Shown here in pieces: positions 1-8,710 of a DNA stretch of 64,000 bases. The stretch comes from Methyloligella sp. GL2 (GTDB taxonomy: Bacteria; Pseudomonadota; Alphaproteobacteria; Rhizobiales; Methyloligellaceae). Made by a program: the position numbers and the translations under genes. Positions within the stretch are counted from its first letter, which is position 1. The number at the start of each line of letters is the position of its first letter. A model generated the notes under the pieces. The model saw only the letters and a program-made list of their open reading frames with translations, did not search any database and was not told the origin of the DNA. The stretch lies in NCBI RefSeq assembly GCF_013341275.1, contig NZ_CP054476.1, forward strand, positions 682,001 through 746,000. Direction: 5' to 3'.

Positions 1-1703
1 GGAGCTCGCAGGAGAATGGTGGTGACCCCCAGCTGGGACTGAAACAGCCTTTGAGTGGCGTTCAGCTCCGCCGCGATCCGCGCAGGCGAACTGTCGTTGA
101 GGTCGGGATGGCTGAAGCTGTGATTGCCGAGGTCGTGGCCCTCCCGATATATCCGCTTCAGGAGCCCGAGGGAGCCGAACGCGTTTTGGCCGACGATGTA
201 GAAGGTCGCCTTGACGTCCTTCTCGGCAAGAATGTCCAGAACCTGCGGGGTGTAGCGGTCGTCTGGTCCGTCGTCGAAGGTCAGGGCGACGAGCTTTTCG
301 TCTGTAGCGGGTATGGCCGTGACGGTCGCGAAGCTCGGGTAGGTGGTCACGACTTCATTGTCGATGAGCCCGAGCGCGGGATTGAAATTGATCGCGCGGG
401 CCCCGTCATGGCCGGGCACGATCTGCAGCAGAGCTCCGTTCACGAAAGACAAACCGCCATGGCCTGGCGGAATGACGGTCAGGGAGGCAAGCGCGTCGCG
501 GTCGGGGAAGGTCTCGCGCCCGGTAAACTTCCAAATGCCAGGGTCTTCAAGTCCGAGACGCCAGATGGCAATCGCCGCCGGCGAGACTGAGAAGGCGGTG
601 CGGAGCTGGTTATAGACGGAGACGGCGTCGGTGAACCAAACCTGATGCCAGTGGCCGTTGCTCGCCTTGTAGACGAAGGTCGAGCTCATGGATCGCTTGT
701 CGAAACGAAGCTCCGCACCCGTTTGAGACAGCAAGTCCCATGCGCGCTGTACGGAGATCAAGTGCTCGTTTCCGAAGGCATCGAAATCATAGCCAAACGC
801 CCCGACCCCCACGATGAGCTTCTTCGCGGGAATGACCGAGAGCCCTTTGCTGATCATCTCCTCGAACCAGCCTTGGCTGGCGACGGCGCCGGTATTGGCA
901 CGCAAGGGCAACTCGTCGGCGGCCTGCAGCACGACGTAGTCGGCCGGCATGGATAGCTTGCGCACCAGATGCGCATCCAATTCCGGATCGAACGAGACAA
1001 TCAGCTTGCGGTCGCCATCCCGGAGCTGCTGTCCAAGCGCGCCGACGAAATCCAGGAGAGGACGGATCAGCGGTGCAGGGACTGAGCTTAGCTCGAGAGT
1101 GACGCCGGCGAAGCCGTCCCGTGCGACGGCGTGTGAGATCTCGACGGTCAGCGCCTCTCGCTTCTGGGGCTCGATAAGAGATTGCTGAACATTGGGCAAT
1201 GAGAGGTAGATCGGCAGCCTTGGGAAGACGGCGATATGCCTTGCATGCGCCCGTATCCAAGGAACGGACTGCATGGTCTCCTTGCTTCGGCCGATCTTCA
1301 ACGTCCCGTTTTTGGCCGAGAGCGAGTACCAGTCAGGGAGCAGGCCGTCGATTGCGTCTGCATGTTCTTTAAGAGACAGGAAGCTGCCGGCGCTATCGGA
1401 TGAATAGAAAGCGAAGCGAAGCGCCGAAGTGTTGGCTTCCGAAGGCTCCCGGATGCCGATCTGGCCGATCGGTGGCTCGTAATGCGAGGAGGCGGCACGA
1501 GCCTCGGCGGTTGACGCCTCGATCGTCGGGAGGTCCGCAAATCGCGGAGGTAGCAGGCTGGGCCCCCAGACGACGCCAACTGCAAAGATCGTTAACCCGA
1601 TGGCGAGAAAGGAGCCCGCGGCAACTAGTGCAACGTTTATATATTTTGCGCGCCGGCCCTTTGGATCGAGAAAAACTGGGGTTTTGCGCGGCTTTCCAAG
1701 CAT
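1..1703 (-). CDS. Membrane-anchored GH18-like / polysaccharide deacetylase protein (N-terminal part, probable GT2 fusion)
   Basis: Partial gene: the frame opens at an ATG at 1703 and leaves the window at base 1, giving 567 visible codons. Residues 1-20 are basic, 22-46 form one membrane segment, and about 60-440 resemble a GH18-type barrel. A NodB-type polysaccharide deacetylase domain follows, with LTFDDGPDD at 474-482 and the metal-binding HSFSHP motif at 528-533. In the GH18 region the place of the DGxDxDxE signature reads GFAGVTLELS (197-206), so the catalytic acidic residues appear replaced and this domain may be non-hydrolytic. Proteins with this order in Hyphomicrobiales usually continue into a family 2 glycosyltransferase that makes a GlcNAc-type polymer; that part lies outside and is inferred. 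A GGAG sits about 10 nt before the ATG. The gene is divergent from the Crp-type regulator. Confidence 0.88.
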   Translation of the reverse strand, partial: MLGKPRKTPVFLDPKGRRAKYINVALVAAGSFLAIGLTIFAVGVVWGPSLLPPRFADLPTIEASTAEARAASSHYEPPIGQIGIREPSEANTSALRFAFYSSDSAGSFLSLKEHADAIDGLLPDWYSLSAKNGTLKIGRSKETMQSVPWIRAHARHIAVFPRLPIYLSLPNVQQSLIEPQKREALTVEISHAVARDGFAGVTLELSSVPAPLIRPLLDFVGALGQQLRDGDRKLIVSFDPELDAHLVRKLSMPADYVVLQAADELPLRANTGAVASQGWFEEMISKGLSVIPAKKLIVGVGAFGYDFDAFGNEHLISVQRAWDLLSQTGAELRFDKRSMSSTFVYKASNGHWHQVWFTDAVSVYNQLRTAFSVSPAAIAIWRLGLEDPGIWKFTGRETFPDRDALASLTVIPPGHGGLSFVNGALLQIVPGHDGARAINFNPALGLIDNEVVTTYPSFATVTAIPATDEKLVALTFDDGPDDRYTPQVLDILAEKDVKATFYIVGQNAFGSLGLLKRIYREGHDLGNHSFSHPDLNDSSPARIAAELNATQRLFQSQLGVTTILLRA

Positions 1704-1743
1704 TTTGGATACAACTCCATACCGCCCAACTTTCTCTTTCCCC

Positions 1744-1760
1744 CTTCCAACTGTTGGAAG
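1744..1760. promoter_or_regulatory. Inverted repeat, 7-bp arms
   Basis: CTTCCAA-CTG-TTGGAAG, perfect 7-bp arms around a 3-nt centre, 41 bp upstream of the deacetylase gene start in the divergent spacer. No T-run follows on either strand, so an operator is more likely than a terminator. The cognate regulator is unknown. Confidence 0.5.
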
Positions 1761-1786
1761 CCTAGTAGACGGAATGCGCGCCGGGG

Positions 1787-1802
1787 TGTTCTCTTGAGAA
1801 CA
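1787..1802. promoter_or_regulatory. 16-bp palindrome in divergent promoter region
   Basis: TGTTCTCTTGAGAACA: perfect 7-bp arms around TT, placed between the divergent deacetylase gene and the Crp/Fnr gene. Position and dyad symmetry suggest a regulator binding site, possibly autoregulation by the adjacent Crp-type protein. It does not match the direct-repeat LexA box of alphaproteobacteria. Confidence 0.5.
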
Positions 1803-1881
1803 CACTTCTCGTCAAAGTTGATGTATATTGTTACTAATGATGCGGCGGGGCCGATTAGGCTTTTGTAGCGTTTAAGGTGGG

Positions 1882-1896
1882 TTGGCTTTTAGCCAA
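1882..1896 (+). promoter_or_regulatory. Hairpin at the translation start of the Crp/Fnr gene
   Basis: TTGGCT-TTT-AGCCAA forms a perfect 6-bp stem with a 3-nt loop, between the AAGGTGG ribosome-binding-like stretch (1874-1880) and the ATG at 1900. It could fold in the mRNA and bring the Shine-Dalgarno stretch close to the ATG, or it could be a protein site. Function is inferred only from position. Confidence 0.35.
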
Positions 1897-1899
1897 TTA

Positions 1900-2601
1900 A
1901 TGGTGATGTATAGCACCCGTCCCGCACTCAGCCTGCCGGAGTTCTTGCTGAAGTCGACGCCAGGGGTGTCCCGCGTCCGCTTTAAATCCCGCGATGTGAT
2001 CTTCCATCAGGGAGAAGCGGCACATTCGGTCTATTATTTGATTGAAGGGCGGGTTCAGCTCTCCGTGGTCTCCGAGCAAGGCAAAGAGGCGATCATTGCT
2101 ATTCTCGAGCCCGACGAGATTTTCGGTGAGAGCTGCCTGCTGGGCTACACCAACAGGCGAATGACGGCATGTGTTTTAGACACCTGCCGCGTCCTTCGGG
2201 TCTCGAACGACGCAGCGCTTCGCTTGATGGCCGACGATGTCGGTTTCGACCGGTTTCTCATCCGAAAATTGATCAAGAGCGGTCTTCGTACCCAGGAGCA
2301 GCTTCTCGATCAGCTCTTCAACTCGAGCGAGAAGCGCTTGGCCAGACTGCTGCTGATGCTGACGAACTGCGCGAAGGATAGTGCCCGCGAGAGGACCATT
2401 CCGAAGCTGAGCCAGGAGGCTCTCGCGGAGATGGTGGGCAGCACCCGCCCGCGCGTCAATCAGTTCATGAACAAGTTCCGGAAGCTCGGTTACATCGACT
2501 ATGACGGCGTGTCGATCACCGTGCACCGCTCCCTTTCAAGCGTGCTGATTTACGATTCCTCGAAAGGCGGAGACGAGGATTCTTTCAACATATCCGCATG
2601 A
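1900..2601 (+). CDS. Crp/Fnr-family transcriptional regulator
   Basis: About 233 residues: an N-terminal cyclic-nucleotide-binding-type beta-roll ([20 protein letters not shown], then [13 protein letters not shown]), a dimerisation helix ([20 protein letters not shown]) and a C-terminal winged helix-turn-helix ([20 protein letters not shown]). There is no Fnr-type N-terminal cysteine cluster. The start is uncertain: ATG at 1900, ATG at 1906 or TTG at 1882. Alignment with the paralogue at 6700-7371 places both N-termini 18 residues before the shared PG[VI]S, which favours 1906. It ends 10 bases before glmM on the same strand, so the three genes up to glmS may be co-transcribed. It probably controls the neighbouring envelope genes (inference). 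Confidence 0.92.
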   Translation: MVMYSTRPALSLPEFLLKSTPGVSRVRFKSRDVIFHQGEAAHSVYYLIEGRVQLSVVSEQGKEAIIAILEPDEIFGESCLLGYTNRRMTACVLDTCRVLRVSNDAALRLMADDVGFDRFLIRKLIKSGLRTQEQLLDQLFNSSEKRLARLLLMLTNCAKDSARERTIPKLSQEALAEMVGSTRPRVNQFMNKFRKLGYIDYDGVSITVHRSLSSVLIYDSSKGGDEDSFNISA

Positions 2602-2611
2602 GTTCCGCGCC

Positions 2612-3982
2612 ATGACACACAACGTGTTCGGTACAGATGGAGTCCGCGGCCGCACCAACAGCTATCCGATGACATCGGAGGTCGCGCTGAGACTGGGCAT
2701 GGCTGCCGGTAAGGTCCTGACCAATGGATCGCACCGTCATCGGGTGGTGATCGGCAAGGATACGCGCCTGTCGGGATACATGTTCGAATCCGCGCTGGTC
2801 TCCGGCTTCACCGCCGTGGGCATGGATGTGTTTCAGCTGGGGCCGATGCCGACGCCGGCAGTCGCCATGCTGACGCGATCCTTGCGCGCCGATTTGGGCG
2901 TCATGATCTCGGCGTCTCACAATCCCTACGACGATAACGGCATCAAGCTGTTCAATTCGGAGAGCCATAAGCTCTCCGACGATTTAGAGGCCGAGATCGA
3001 AGAGCTGTTGCAGTCCGATCTGGCGATGCTGTTCGCTGCGCCGGAGAAGATCGGAAGGGCCACTCGGATCGACAGCGCCTGCGAACGCTATGTCGAGTTC
3101 GTCAAGCGGACGCTTCCCAAGCAACTCAGATTTGACGGGATCCGGGTGGTTATCGATTGCGCCAACGGCGCCGGCTACAAGGTCGCCCCCGATGCATTGT
3201 GGGAGCTTGGGGCCGACGTGGTTGCCATCGGCGTCGATCCCGACGGGCTGAATATCAATAGCGAGTGCGGCTCGACTGCGCCCGAAGCGCTGATCCACAA
3301 GGTCAACGAGGTGCGTGCCGATATCGGCATTGCCCTCGATGGCGATGCCGACCGGGTCATTATCGTCGACGAGAAGGGGTGCATCGTCGACGGCGACCAG
3401 CTCATGGCGGTCATCGCCGAATCCTGGCTGCGGCAGGGCAGGATCGTCGGCGGGGGACTCGTCGCCACCGTCATGTCGAATATCGGGCTGGAGCGGCACC
3501 TGGCGAAATCCGGCCTCCAGCTCGCCCGCACCCAGGTCGGCGACCGCTACGTCGTGGAGCATATGCGCGATCACGGCTTCAATGTCGGCGGCGAGCAGTC
3601 GGGCCATATCATCTTGTCGGATTTCTCCACCACGGGAGATGGGCTTGTGACCGCGCTGCAGATCCTGGCCGTGGTCGCCGAAAGCGGCCGGCCGGTCAGC
3701 GAGGTCTGCCACTGCTTCGATCCTGCGCCGCAGATTCACAAGAATGTCCGCTGTGGAGACCGCAAGGCGCTCGACGATGACTGGGTGCAAGCGGCGATCG
3801 AGGGTGGCCGGGCGCGGCTCGGAGAAGAGGGCCGGATCGTCGTCCGCCCGTCCGGGACCGAGCCGGTGGTCCGGGTTATGGCGGAAGGCGACGACGAGGA
3901 GATCATCGAAGAGGTCGTCTCCGATATCGCCGCCGCTCTGTCCTGTGTCGCTGAGAGTGATGCGTTTGCTGGCGCGGCGTGA
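2612..3982 (+). CDS. glmM: Phosphoglucosamine mutase
   Basis: Converts glucosamine-6-phosphate to glucosamine-1-phosphate for UDP-GlcNAc synthesis. The 456-residue protein has the full phosphohexomutase layout: FGTDGVRG at 6-13, the phosphoserine loop ISASHNP with Ser102, the Mg-binding DGDADR at 243-248, the sugar-binding GGEQSGH, and the C-terminal phosphate-binding RPSGTEP. Length is normal for the family. It lies directly upstream of glmS and downstream of a Crp-type regulator, instead of the more usual ftsH/folP neighbourhood. That placement hints at a dedicated second copy serving a polysaccharide locus, but this cannot be tested inside the window. Confidence 0.96.
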   Translation: MTHNVFGTDGVRGRTNSYPMTSEVALRLGMAAGKVLTNGSHRHRVVIGKDTRLSGYMFESALVSGFTAVGMDVFQLGPMPTPAVAMLTRSLRADLGVMISASHNPYDDNGIKLFNSESHKLSDDLEAEIEELLQSDLAMLFAAPEKIGRATRIDSACERYVEFVKRTLPKQLRFDGIRVVIDCANGAGYKVAPDALWELGADVVAIGVDPDGLNINSECGSTAPEALIHKVNEVRADIGIALDGDADRVIIVDEKGCIVDGDQLMAVIAESWLRQGRIVGGGLVATVMSNIGLERHLAKSGLQLARTQVGDRYVVEHMRDHGFNVGGEQSGHIILSDFSTTGDGLVTALQILAVVAESGRPVSEVCHCFDPAPQIHKNVRCGDRKALDDDWVQAAIEGGRARLGEEGRIVVRPSGTEPVVRVMAEGDDEEIIEEVVSDIAAALSCVAESDAFAGAA

Positions 3983-4059
3983 AGACTCGCTATACCGGCC
4001 GTCTTTCCGCCTCCGTCCTGATCAAGCGAGACCCAAACCCGGGCAGAAGGATTAAGGCA

Positions 4060-5880
4060 ATGTGCGGAATCGTTGGCGTGCTGGGGAAGAGTTCCGTTGC
4101 TGAACAGCTGGTCGATTCGCTGCGGTGCCTCGAATATCGAGGCTACGATTCCGCCGGCGTGGCGACGCTGGAAAATGGCCATATCGAGCGCCGTCGCGCC
4201 GAGGGCAAGCTGCGAAATCTCGGCCAGCTCCTAAAGCTCCAGCCGCTTCCCGGCATCACGGGGATAGGCCATACGCGGTGGGCGACCCATGGCCGGCCGA
4301 GCGAGACGAACGCCCATCCGCACATGACCGACGAGGTCGCCGTCGTTCACAACGGGATCATCGAGAATTTCCAGGAGCTAAAGGCGCAGCTAATCGCCGA
4401 AGGCGCAGCCTTCACCAGCGATACGGATACCGAGGTGCTTGCCCACCTCATCACCCGGGAGATGCGCGCGGGCAAAGATCCCGTCGCCGCGGTTCACGCG
4501 ACCTTGAGTTATCTGCAAGGCGCCTATGCGCTGGCCGCGATTTTCCGCGGCCATAACGACCTGATGATCGTTGCACGCGAGGGGAGCCCGCTTGCCATCG
4601 GCTTCGGCGATGGTGAGATGTTTGTCGGCTCCGACGCTATCGCGCTCGCCCCCTGCACAGACCGGATCGCCTATCTGGAGGATGGCGATTCCGCCGTCGT
4701 CACACGGCTTGGCGCGACGATCCGCGACCGGTCCGGCGCGAATGTCGTGCGGCCGGTGGCAAAGTCGCTTGCCGGTGGCTTCATCGTCGATAAGGGCAAT
4801 TACCGCCACTTCATGGCGAAGGAGATCCACGAGCAGCCGGAGGTGGTCGGCCACACCTTCGCGCACTACCTCGATCTGACGAACGCCAAGGTGGCCTTGC
4901 CGGCGCTTCCGGTCGACTTCTCGCAAATCTCGCGCTTGTCGCTGTCGGCGTGCGGTACGGCGTTCTATGCCTGCTTCGTCGCCAAATACTGGTTCGAGCG
5001 TTGGGCGAACCTGCCGGTGGATATCGATATCGCCAGCGAGTTCCGGTATCGCGAGGTCGGACTTGAGCCGGGCGGTGCGACGCTCTTCGTCTCGCAGTCG
5101 GGCGAGACTGCCGACACGTTGGCTTCGCTGCGGTATTGCCGGGCCAAAGCCCAACATGTTCTGTCCGTCGTCAATGTGCAGGAATCCTCCATCGCGCGCG
5201 AATCCGATGCCATGCTGCCGACCTTCTGCGGTCCGGAGATCGGTGTCGCCTCCACCAAGGCCTTCACCTGTCAGCTGACTGTTCTCGCTTGCCTCGCCAT
5301 CGCGGCGGGCAAGGCGCGCGGCGTCATCGGACCGGAGCTCGAGGCGGAGCTGGTCAAGGCGCTGATCGAGGTGCCGCGGCATATGACGACTATCCTTGCC
5401 GACGAGAGCCCGTACGAGGCCCTGGCGCTCAGCCTGACCAAGGCGCAGGACGTGCTCTATCTCGGCCGCGGCACCAGCTTTCCGATCGCGCTGGAAGGCG
5501 CGCTCAAGCTCAAGGAGATCTCCTATATCCATGCCGAGGGCTATGCCGCAGGCGAGCTGAAGCACGGCCCTATCGCGTTGATCGACGAGAGTGTGCCGGT
5601 GATTGTCATCGCGCCGCGCGATGCCCTGTTCGAAAAGACCGTGTCCAACATGCAGGAGGTGGCCGCGCGCGAGGGGAAGGTCATCTTGATCAGCGATGCC
5701 GACGAGGGGAGCGCGGGGTGTGCGATCCAGGCGCTATTGCCGATGCCGAGCGTGCACCCCTTCGTGATCCCGCTGCTCTATGCGCTTCCGGTGCAGCTGA
5801 TCGCCTATCATACCGCGGTGTTCATGGGGACCGACGTGGACCAGCCGCGCAATCTCGCAAAATCCGTAACTGTCGAGTGA
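4060..5880 (+). CDS. glmS: Glutamine-fructose-6-phosphate aminotransferase
   Basis: Makes glucosamine-6-phosphate from fructose-6-phosphate and glutamine, one step before GlmM. The start is fixed by the required N-terminal Cys after Met (MCGIVGVLG, ATG at 4060), with AGAAGGA about 10 nt upstream; an in-frame extension to 3979 would bury the catalytic Cys. The class II glutaminase domain covers about residues 1-215 (TRWATHG, HNGIIENF) and two SIS sugar-isomerase domains follow (SLSACGTAFYA, SQSGETADT, GRGTSFPIALEGALKLKEIS). The C-terminus DVDQPRNLAKSVTVE is the canonical ending. 606 residues, 77 bp after glmM. Confidence 0.97.
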   Translation: MCGIVGVLGKSSVAEQLVDSLRCLEYRGYDSAGVATLENGHIERRRAEGKLRNLGQLLKLQPLPGITGIGHTRWATHGRPSETNAHPHMTDEVAVVHNGIIENFQELKAQLIAEGAAFTSDTDTEVLAHLITREMRAGKDPVAAVHATLSYLQGAYALAAIFRGHNDLMIVAREGSPLAIGFGDGEMFVGSDAIALAPCTDRIAYLEDGDSAVVTRLGATIRDRSGANVVRPVAKSLAGGFIVDKGNYRHFMAKEIHEQPEVVGHTFAHYLDLTNAKVALPALPVDFSQISRLSLSACGTAFYACFVAKYWFERWANLPVDIDIASEFRYREVGLEPGGATLFVSQSGETADTLASLRYCRAKAQHVLSVVNVQESSIARESDAMLPTFCGPEIGVASTKAFTCQLTVLACLAIAAGKARGVIGPELEAELVKALIEVPRHMTTILADESPYEALALSLTKAQDVLYLGRGTSFPIALEGALKLKEISYIHAEGYAAGELKHGPIALIDESVPVIVIAPRDALFEKTVSNMQEVAAREGKVILISDADEGSAGCAIQALLPMPSVHPFVIPLLYALPVQLIAYHTAVFMGTDVDQPRNLAKSVTVE

Positions 5881-5920
5881 TCCGCCGACTCGGACGATGC
5901 GCCTCCGCGCCGATCCGGCG

Positions 5921-6526
5921 TTAGCGCGAAGGGCGATCCGCCGCGCGGGCGCTGTATTCTCTCGCCTCTTGCCTGGCGTAAGCTCCGGTGTTTTGGGCCG
6001 ACATGGAGGGGCGCCGATCGATGGTCGCCGGCGGTCTGGAGGAATCGCATGCCGAGCCCTCCCGCACTGGAAGATTGGGGGCCGGATTGACGATGATCTC
6101 CGCCTCTTCCATCGTCAGCCGGTATTCGCAGGCGGCAAGCGGCGGTCCCGTCCCCTCGACGAAGACATCGACATGGGGCCTGCCTTTCAGCCAGTCCCCG
6201 CTGCAAGCCCGGCAAGTATCCTCCATCACGTAGTAGCGCTGAAGCGCCGGGATGTAGAGGACGGTTCCCGGGGCGATCATGCGTTTGTCGGCGGCGAGGG
6301 TTCCGGGGCGATCATAGGTGCCGAGGTCTTCGGTCGCCTGTTCGTGCATGCTGGGATCTGAGATTGCATATGTCCCGGTTCTGCGCGGATCGCCGTCGTC
6401 GTTGTCGTCAAACCCGTAGAACGTCACGTATGCCTTGATGACCTCCTCGGCCGCACCGCGCGGTAATGGCTGGAAAACGGCGGCGAGGCAGAGCGCAACG
6501 AATAGCCAGCAACGCAAGGCACTCAT
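5921..6526 (-). CDS. Sec-exported small protein with 3D/double-psi-barrel-like domain
   Basis: 201 residues starting at the ATG at 6526, which is followed at once by a classical signal peptide (ALRCWLFVALCLAAVFQ, cleavage near GAAEE). The mature part has YVTFYGFDDNDDGDP, GTYDRPGTLAAD, GTVLYIPALQRYYVMEDTC and HVDVFVEG. This order (exposed GT.Y.P, then V.ED, then H.D.[FW]V) resembles 3D or RlpA-like double-psi beta-barrels; the fold is inferred from pattern only. It is a clear relative of the protein at 10413-11237, sharing Y-V-T-[FL]-Y-G, GTYD.P, Y[IV]P.LQ.Y[FY]V and HVD-[VL]-[FW]-V. Two cysteines in DTCRACSGD could form a disulfide. It converges with glmS, 40 bp apart. Possible cell-wall or matrix role, not established. 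Confidence 0.85.
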   Translation of the reverse strand: MSALRCWLFVALCLAAVFQPLPRGAAEEVIKAYVTFYGFDDNDDGDPRRTGTYAISDPSMHEQATEDLGTYDRPGTLAADKRMIAPGTVLYIPALQRYYVMEDTCRACSGDWLKGRPHVDVFVEGTGPPLAACEYRLTMEEAEIIVNPAPNLPVREGSACDSSRPPATIDRRPSMSAQNTGAYARQEAREYSARAADRPSR

Positions 6527-6672
6527 AACGGCATCGCTCCCTTCGCATGTTTTCAGCGGGCACGGGTTGCTGTGCCCGACAGGCGGGAAGAGCCTATCGC
6601 GCGCTTCAATTTTAGGTCTCCAAGGGCGCGCGTAGATGTACTGCCGGGGACAGATCCGCCAGATAGACTTGG

Positions 6673-6701
6673 CAGGTACCTGACAGGCACCTGGCAGGTC
6701 T
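6673..6701. promoter_or_regulatory. 11-bp phased CAGG[T/C]ACCTG palindromes
   Basis: Two tandem 11-bp units, CAGGTACCTGA and CAGGCACCTGG, followed by CAGGT, so palindromic cores recur every helical turn. They cover the last bases of the Crp-type gene and lie about 150 bp upstream of the barrel-protein start at 6526. An imperfect outer inverted repeat (6665-6677 with 6689-6701) also fits. No T-run, so an operator is more likely than a terminator. Confidence 0.4.
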
Positions 6702-7371
6702 ATTCCTCGCTGCCGTCCAACTCGCATAGCAGCACGCTGAGAAGCGACTGATGGATGGTTATGGTCTTTGCGTCGTAATCGATGTAGCCGAGCTTGCGAA
6801 ACTTGTTCATGAACTGGCTCACGCGGGAGCGCGTGGTGCCTACCATTTCGCCGAGCCGCTTCTGGCTGACCCGGGGGATGGTCACATCCATCCCCCCTTC
6901 GGTCGCGTAGCTCGCCAGCATCACGAGCGTCCTCGCCAGATGCTGCTCGCTGGAATTGAGCACACGCCGCAAGAGCTGCTCCTGGGTGCGCGCCCCGCTC
7001 TTAATCAGGTGGCGGATCAGGAAGTCGTCGAAGTTGGTGTCCTTGTTGACCAGCCTGATCGCGGTTTCCTTGCTGATCCGGACGCCGCTGCTTTTCTCCA
7101 ATACGGTTGCCGTCATCCGCCGTTTCTGATGCCCCCAGAGGCAGCACTCGCCGAAGATTTCATCTGGCCCGAGTATGGAAACGGTTGCTTCCTTTCCTTG
7201 CTCGGAGATGACGGTCAGCCAGACTTTGCCGGTCAGCAGGTAGTACAAGCAATCCGCGTAATCGTCCTGCCGGAAGACGGCGTCGTGCTGATCGAAGTGG
7301 ACGCATGAGATGCCCGGTCTTCCCTGGTTGGCAAGCGCCACCAAATTGAAGCCTCGGCTCGGTCTAGTCAT
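6700..7371 (-). CDS. Crp/Fnr-family transcriptional regulator (paralogue)
   Basis: About 223 residues, closely related to the regulator at 1900-2601: shared SEQGKEA, LGPDEIFGE, RRMTA, LIKSG-RTQEQLL, LNSSEQHLAR and [15 protein letters not shown]. It has a cNMP-type beta-roll, dimerisation helix and winged helix-turn-helix (VSQKRLGEMVGTTRSRVSQF). ATG 7371 is chosen because it aligns with the paralogue; ATG 7383 and longer in-frame starts are possible and no site has a good Shine-Dalgarno. The two paralogues bracket glmM-glmS and the Sec-exported barrel protein. Ligand and targets are unknown; the phased palindromes at its 3' end and the spacer palindromes at 1744-1802 are candidate sites. Confidence 0.9.
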   Translation of the reverse strand: MTRPSRGFNLVALANQGRPGISCVHFDQHDAVFRQDDYADCLYYLLTGKVWLTVISEQGKEATVSILGPDEIFGECCLWGHQKRRMTATVLEKSSGVRISKETAIRLVNKDTNFDDFLIRHLIKSGARTQEQLLRRVLNSSEQHLARTLVMLASYATEGGMDVTIPRVSQKRLGEMVGTTRSRVSQFMNKFRKLGYIDYDAKTITIHQSLLSVLLCELDGSEE

Positions 7372-7519
7372 GTTCAACGTCATAGTGAGTTGAGCATCTA
7401 GCCGAGAATGGCCCGTCAGAAATGTTCCGAACCGGACAAGGACGAGATCTTTGGCCGGATCTTCGCGCGTCTTCGGGCGAAACCGGCGCGTGGTGGCGCG
7501 CCGAGAATGAGGTGCTGGG

Positions 7520-7558
7520 AAAAAATGAAGGAGCCCCAGTTGGGCTAAGGGGCTCCTT
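7520..7558 (-). terminator. Rho-independent terminator of the type I secretion operon
   Basis: AAGGAGCCCC (7528-7537) pairs perfectly with GGGGCTCCTT (7549-7558) around an 11-nt loop. Read on the minus strand the stem is followed by CATTTTTTCC. It lies about 190 bp after the stop of the HlyD-type gene at 7745. Confidence 0.8.
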
Positions 7559-7744
7559 CCGATCCCTATCGGGGAACACGATGGGTGAGGGACGACCCAT
7601 CGCTGATGGGAAGGGGGGGATCCCATCGAGCCAAAAATAGACAAGATGCGAGGACCGAGACTGTACGCTTCGTAACACCCGCGAAAATTGTCTTCGGGGT
7701 CGCCTGCGGCCCTCGGTGGCGGGGTTTCCAGTCGCTCCGCGCAT
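7559..7744. other. Gene-free spacer with nested inverted repeats
   Basis: The whole 7372-7744 stretch lacks a supported gene. Between the HlyD stop and the terminator lie CGATGGGT (7579-7586) / ACCCATCG (7595-7602) and GATGGG (7605-7610) / CCCATCG (7621-7627), which can form alternative hairpins in the 3' untranslated RNA. Function unknown; they may protect the transcript end. Confidence 0.4.
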
Positions 7745-8710
7745 CTACTCCTCGCGAAAGGCGTGGGAGAAGCTGTCTGTCAGTGGCTGGAGCAGAAAGT
7801 CGAGCATCGTATGACTTCCTGTGACGATGGCGACTTCGACGGGCATTCCCGGGTAGAGCTTCACGGATGGAACGACCGCGAGCTGATCGGATTCCACTTC
7901 GACCGTGGCCGAGAAATAAGTTTGCCCGGTGCGCTCTTCGGTTTGGGCGTCGGGTGAGATGCGCGTGACCTTGCCTTCGACGGATGGCGTCGTCCGCTGC
8001 TTGTAGGCGACGAACCGCACGGTGGCGGGGAGATCGGGACGCACGATGTCGATATCCAGCGGCTTGATCTTGGCCTCCAGAACCAGCTTGTCGTTGACAG
8101 GCACGATGTCGGCGATGGTGCCGCCGGGGTTGATCACGCCCCCCGCGGTATGAACCTGCAGGTTCATGATCACGCCATCCTGCGGCGCGACGACAGAATC
8201 GCGTGCGAGCTTGGCCCGGGCCTTTTCCTCCTCCTCGCGCATGGTCCAGAGTCGCTTTTCGTTGGCGGCGATATTGCCCTTCAGACCCAAGACGGTTCTC
8301 TCCACTTCGAAGAGCTGCGACTTTCTCGTGTAGCCTTTCTCGTAGAGGCTGCGCAGGTCTTCGAGCTGTTCCTGGGTGCTCGGCAGCTGCTCCTTGAGCG
8401 CTGCGGTTTCGGCCTCGAGAGCGCCGAGCTGGCCGCGCACGGCATTCAGGCTGGCTTTGTCGGCATGGTCGTCGAGCCTGACGAGCACCTGGCCGCGCTT
8501 CACCGCATCGCCCTCGCGCACCAGGATCTCGCTCACGATTCCGCCGTCCAAGTGCTGGACGGTCTTGCGATAAGTGTCGACCTTCACCACGCCAGGCGCC
8601 AGTGCCGCGCTGGTCAGATGGGCTAGCGAGGCCCAAAGCAGAAAGCCGCCGAGAATCGCCGCGGTGAAGATCTTGGCCTTGAAGATGTAGGGCTGGATCG
8701 GCGGCTTCAT
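7745..8710 (-). CDS. HlyD-family type I secretion membrane fusion protein
   Basis: Periplasmic adaptor linking the ABC exporter to an outer-membrane TolC-type channel. 321 residues: one N-terminal membrane segment (about 11-33), a lipoyl-type half (GVVKVDTYRKTVQHLDGGIV, EGDAVKRGQVLVRLDD), a coiled-coil hairpin (about 95-185, rich in Glu/Lys/Leu), the second lipoyl half (DGVIMNLQVHTAGGVI) and a beta-barrel ending at PGMPVEVAIVTGSHTMLDFL. This is shorter than typical HlyD/PrtE (about 430), mainly through a shorter coiled coil. Its ATG overlaps the stop of the upstream ABC gene (ATGA at 8707-8710), showing translational coupling. No TolC gene is in the window. Confidence 0.93.
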   Translation of the reverse strand: MKPPIQPYIFKAKIFTAAILGGFLLWASLAHLTSAALAPGVVKVDTYRKTVQHLDGGIVSEILVREGDAVKRGQVLVRLDDHADKASLNAVRGQLGALEAETAALKEQLPSTQEQLEDLRSLYEKGYTRKSQLFEVERTVLGLKGNIAANEKRLWTMREEEEKARAKLARDSVVAPQDGVIMNLQVHTAGGVINPGGTIADIVPVNDKLVLEAKIKPLDIDIVRPDLPATVRFVAYKQRTTPSVEGKVTRISPDAQTEERTGQTYFSATVEVESDQLAVVPSVKLYPGMPVEVAIVTGSHTMLDFLLQPLTDSFSHAFREE

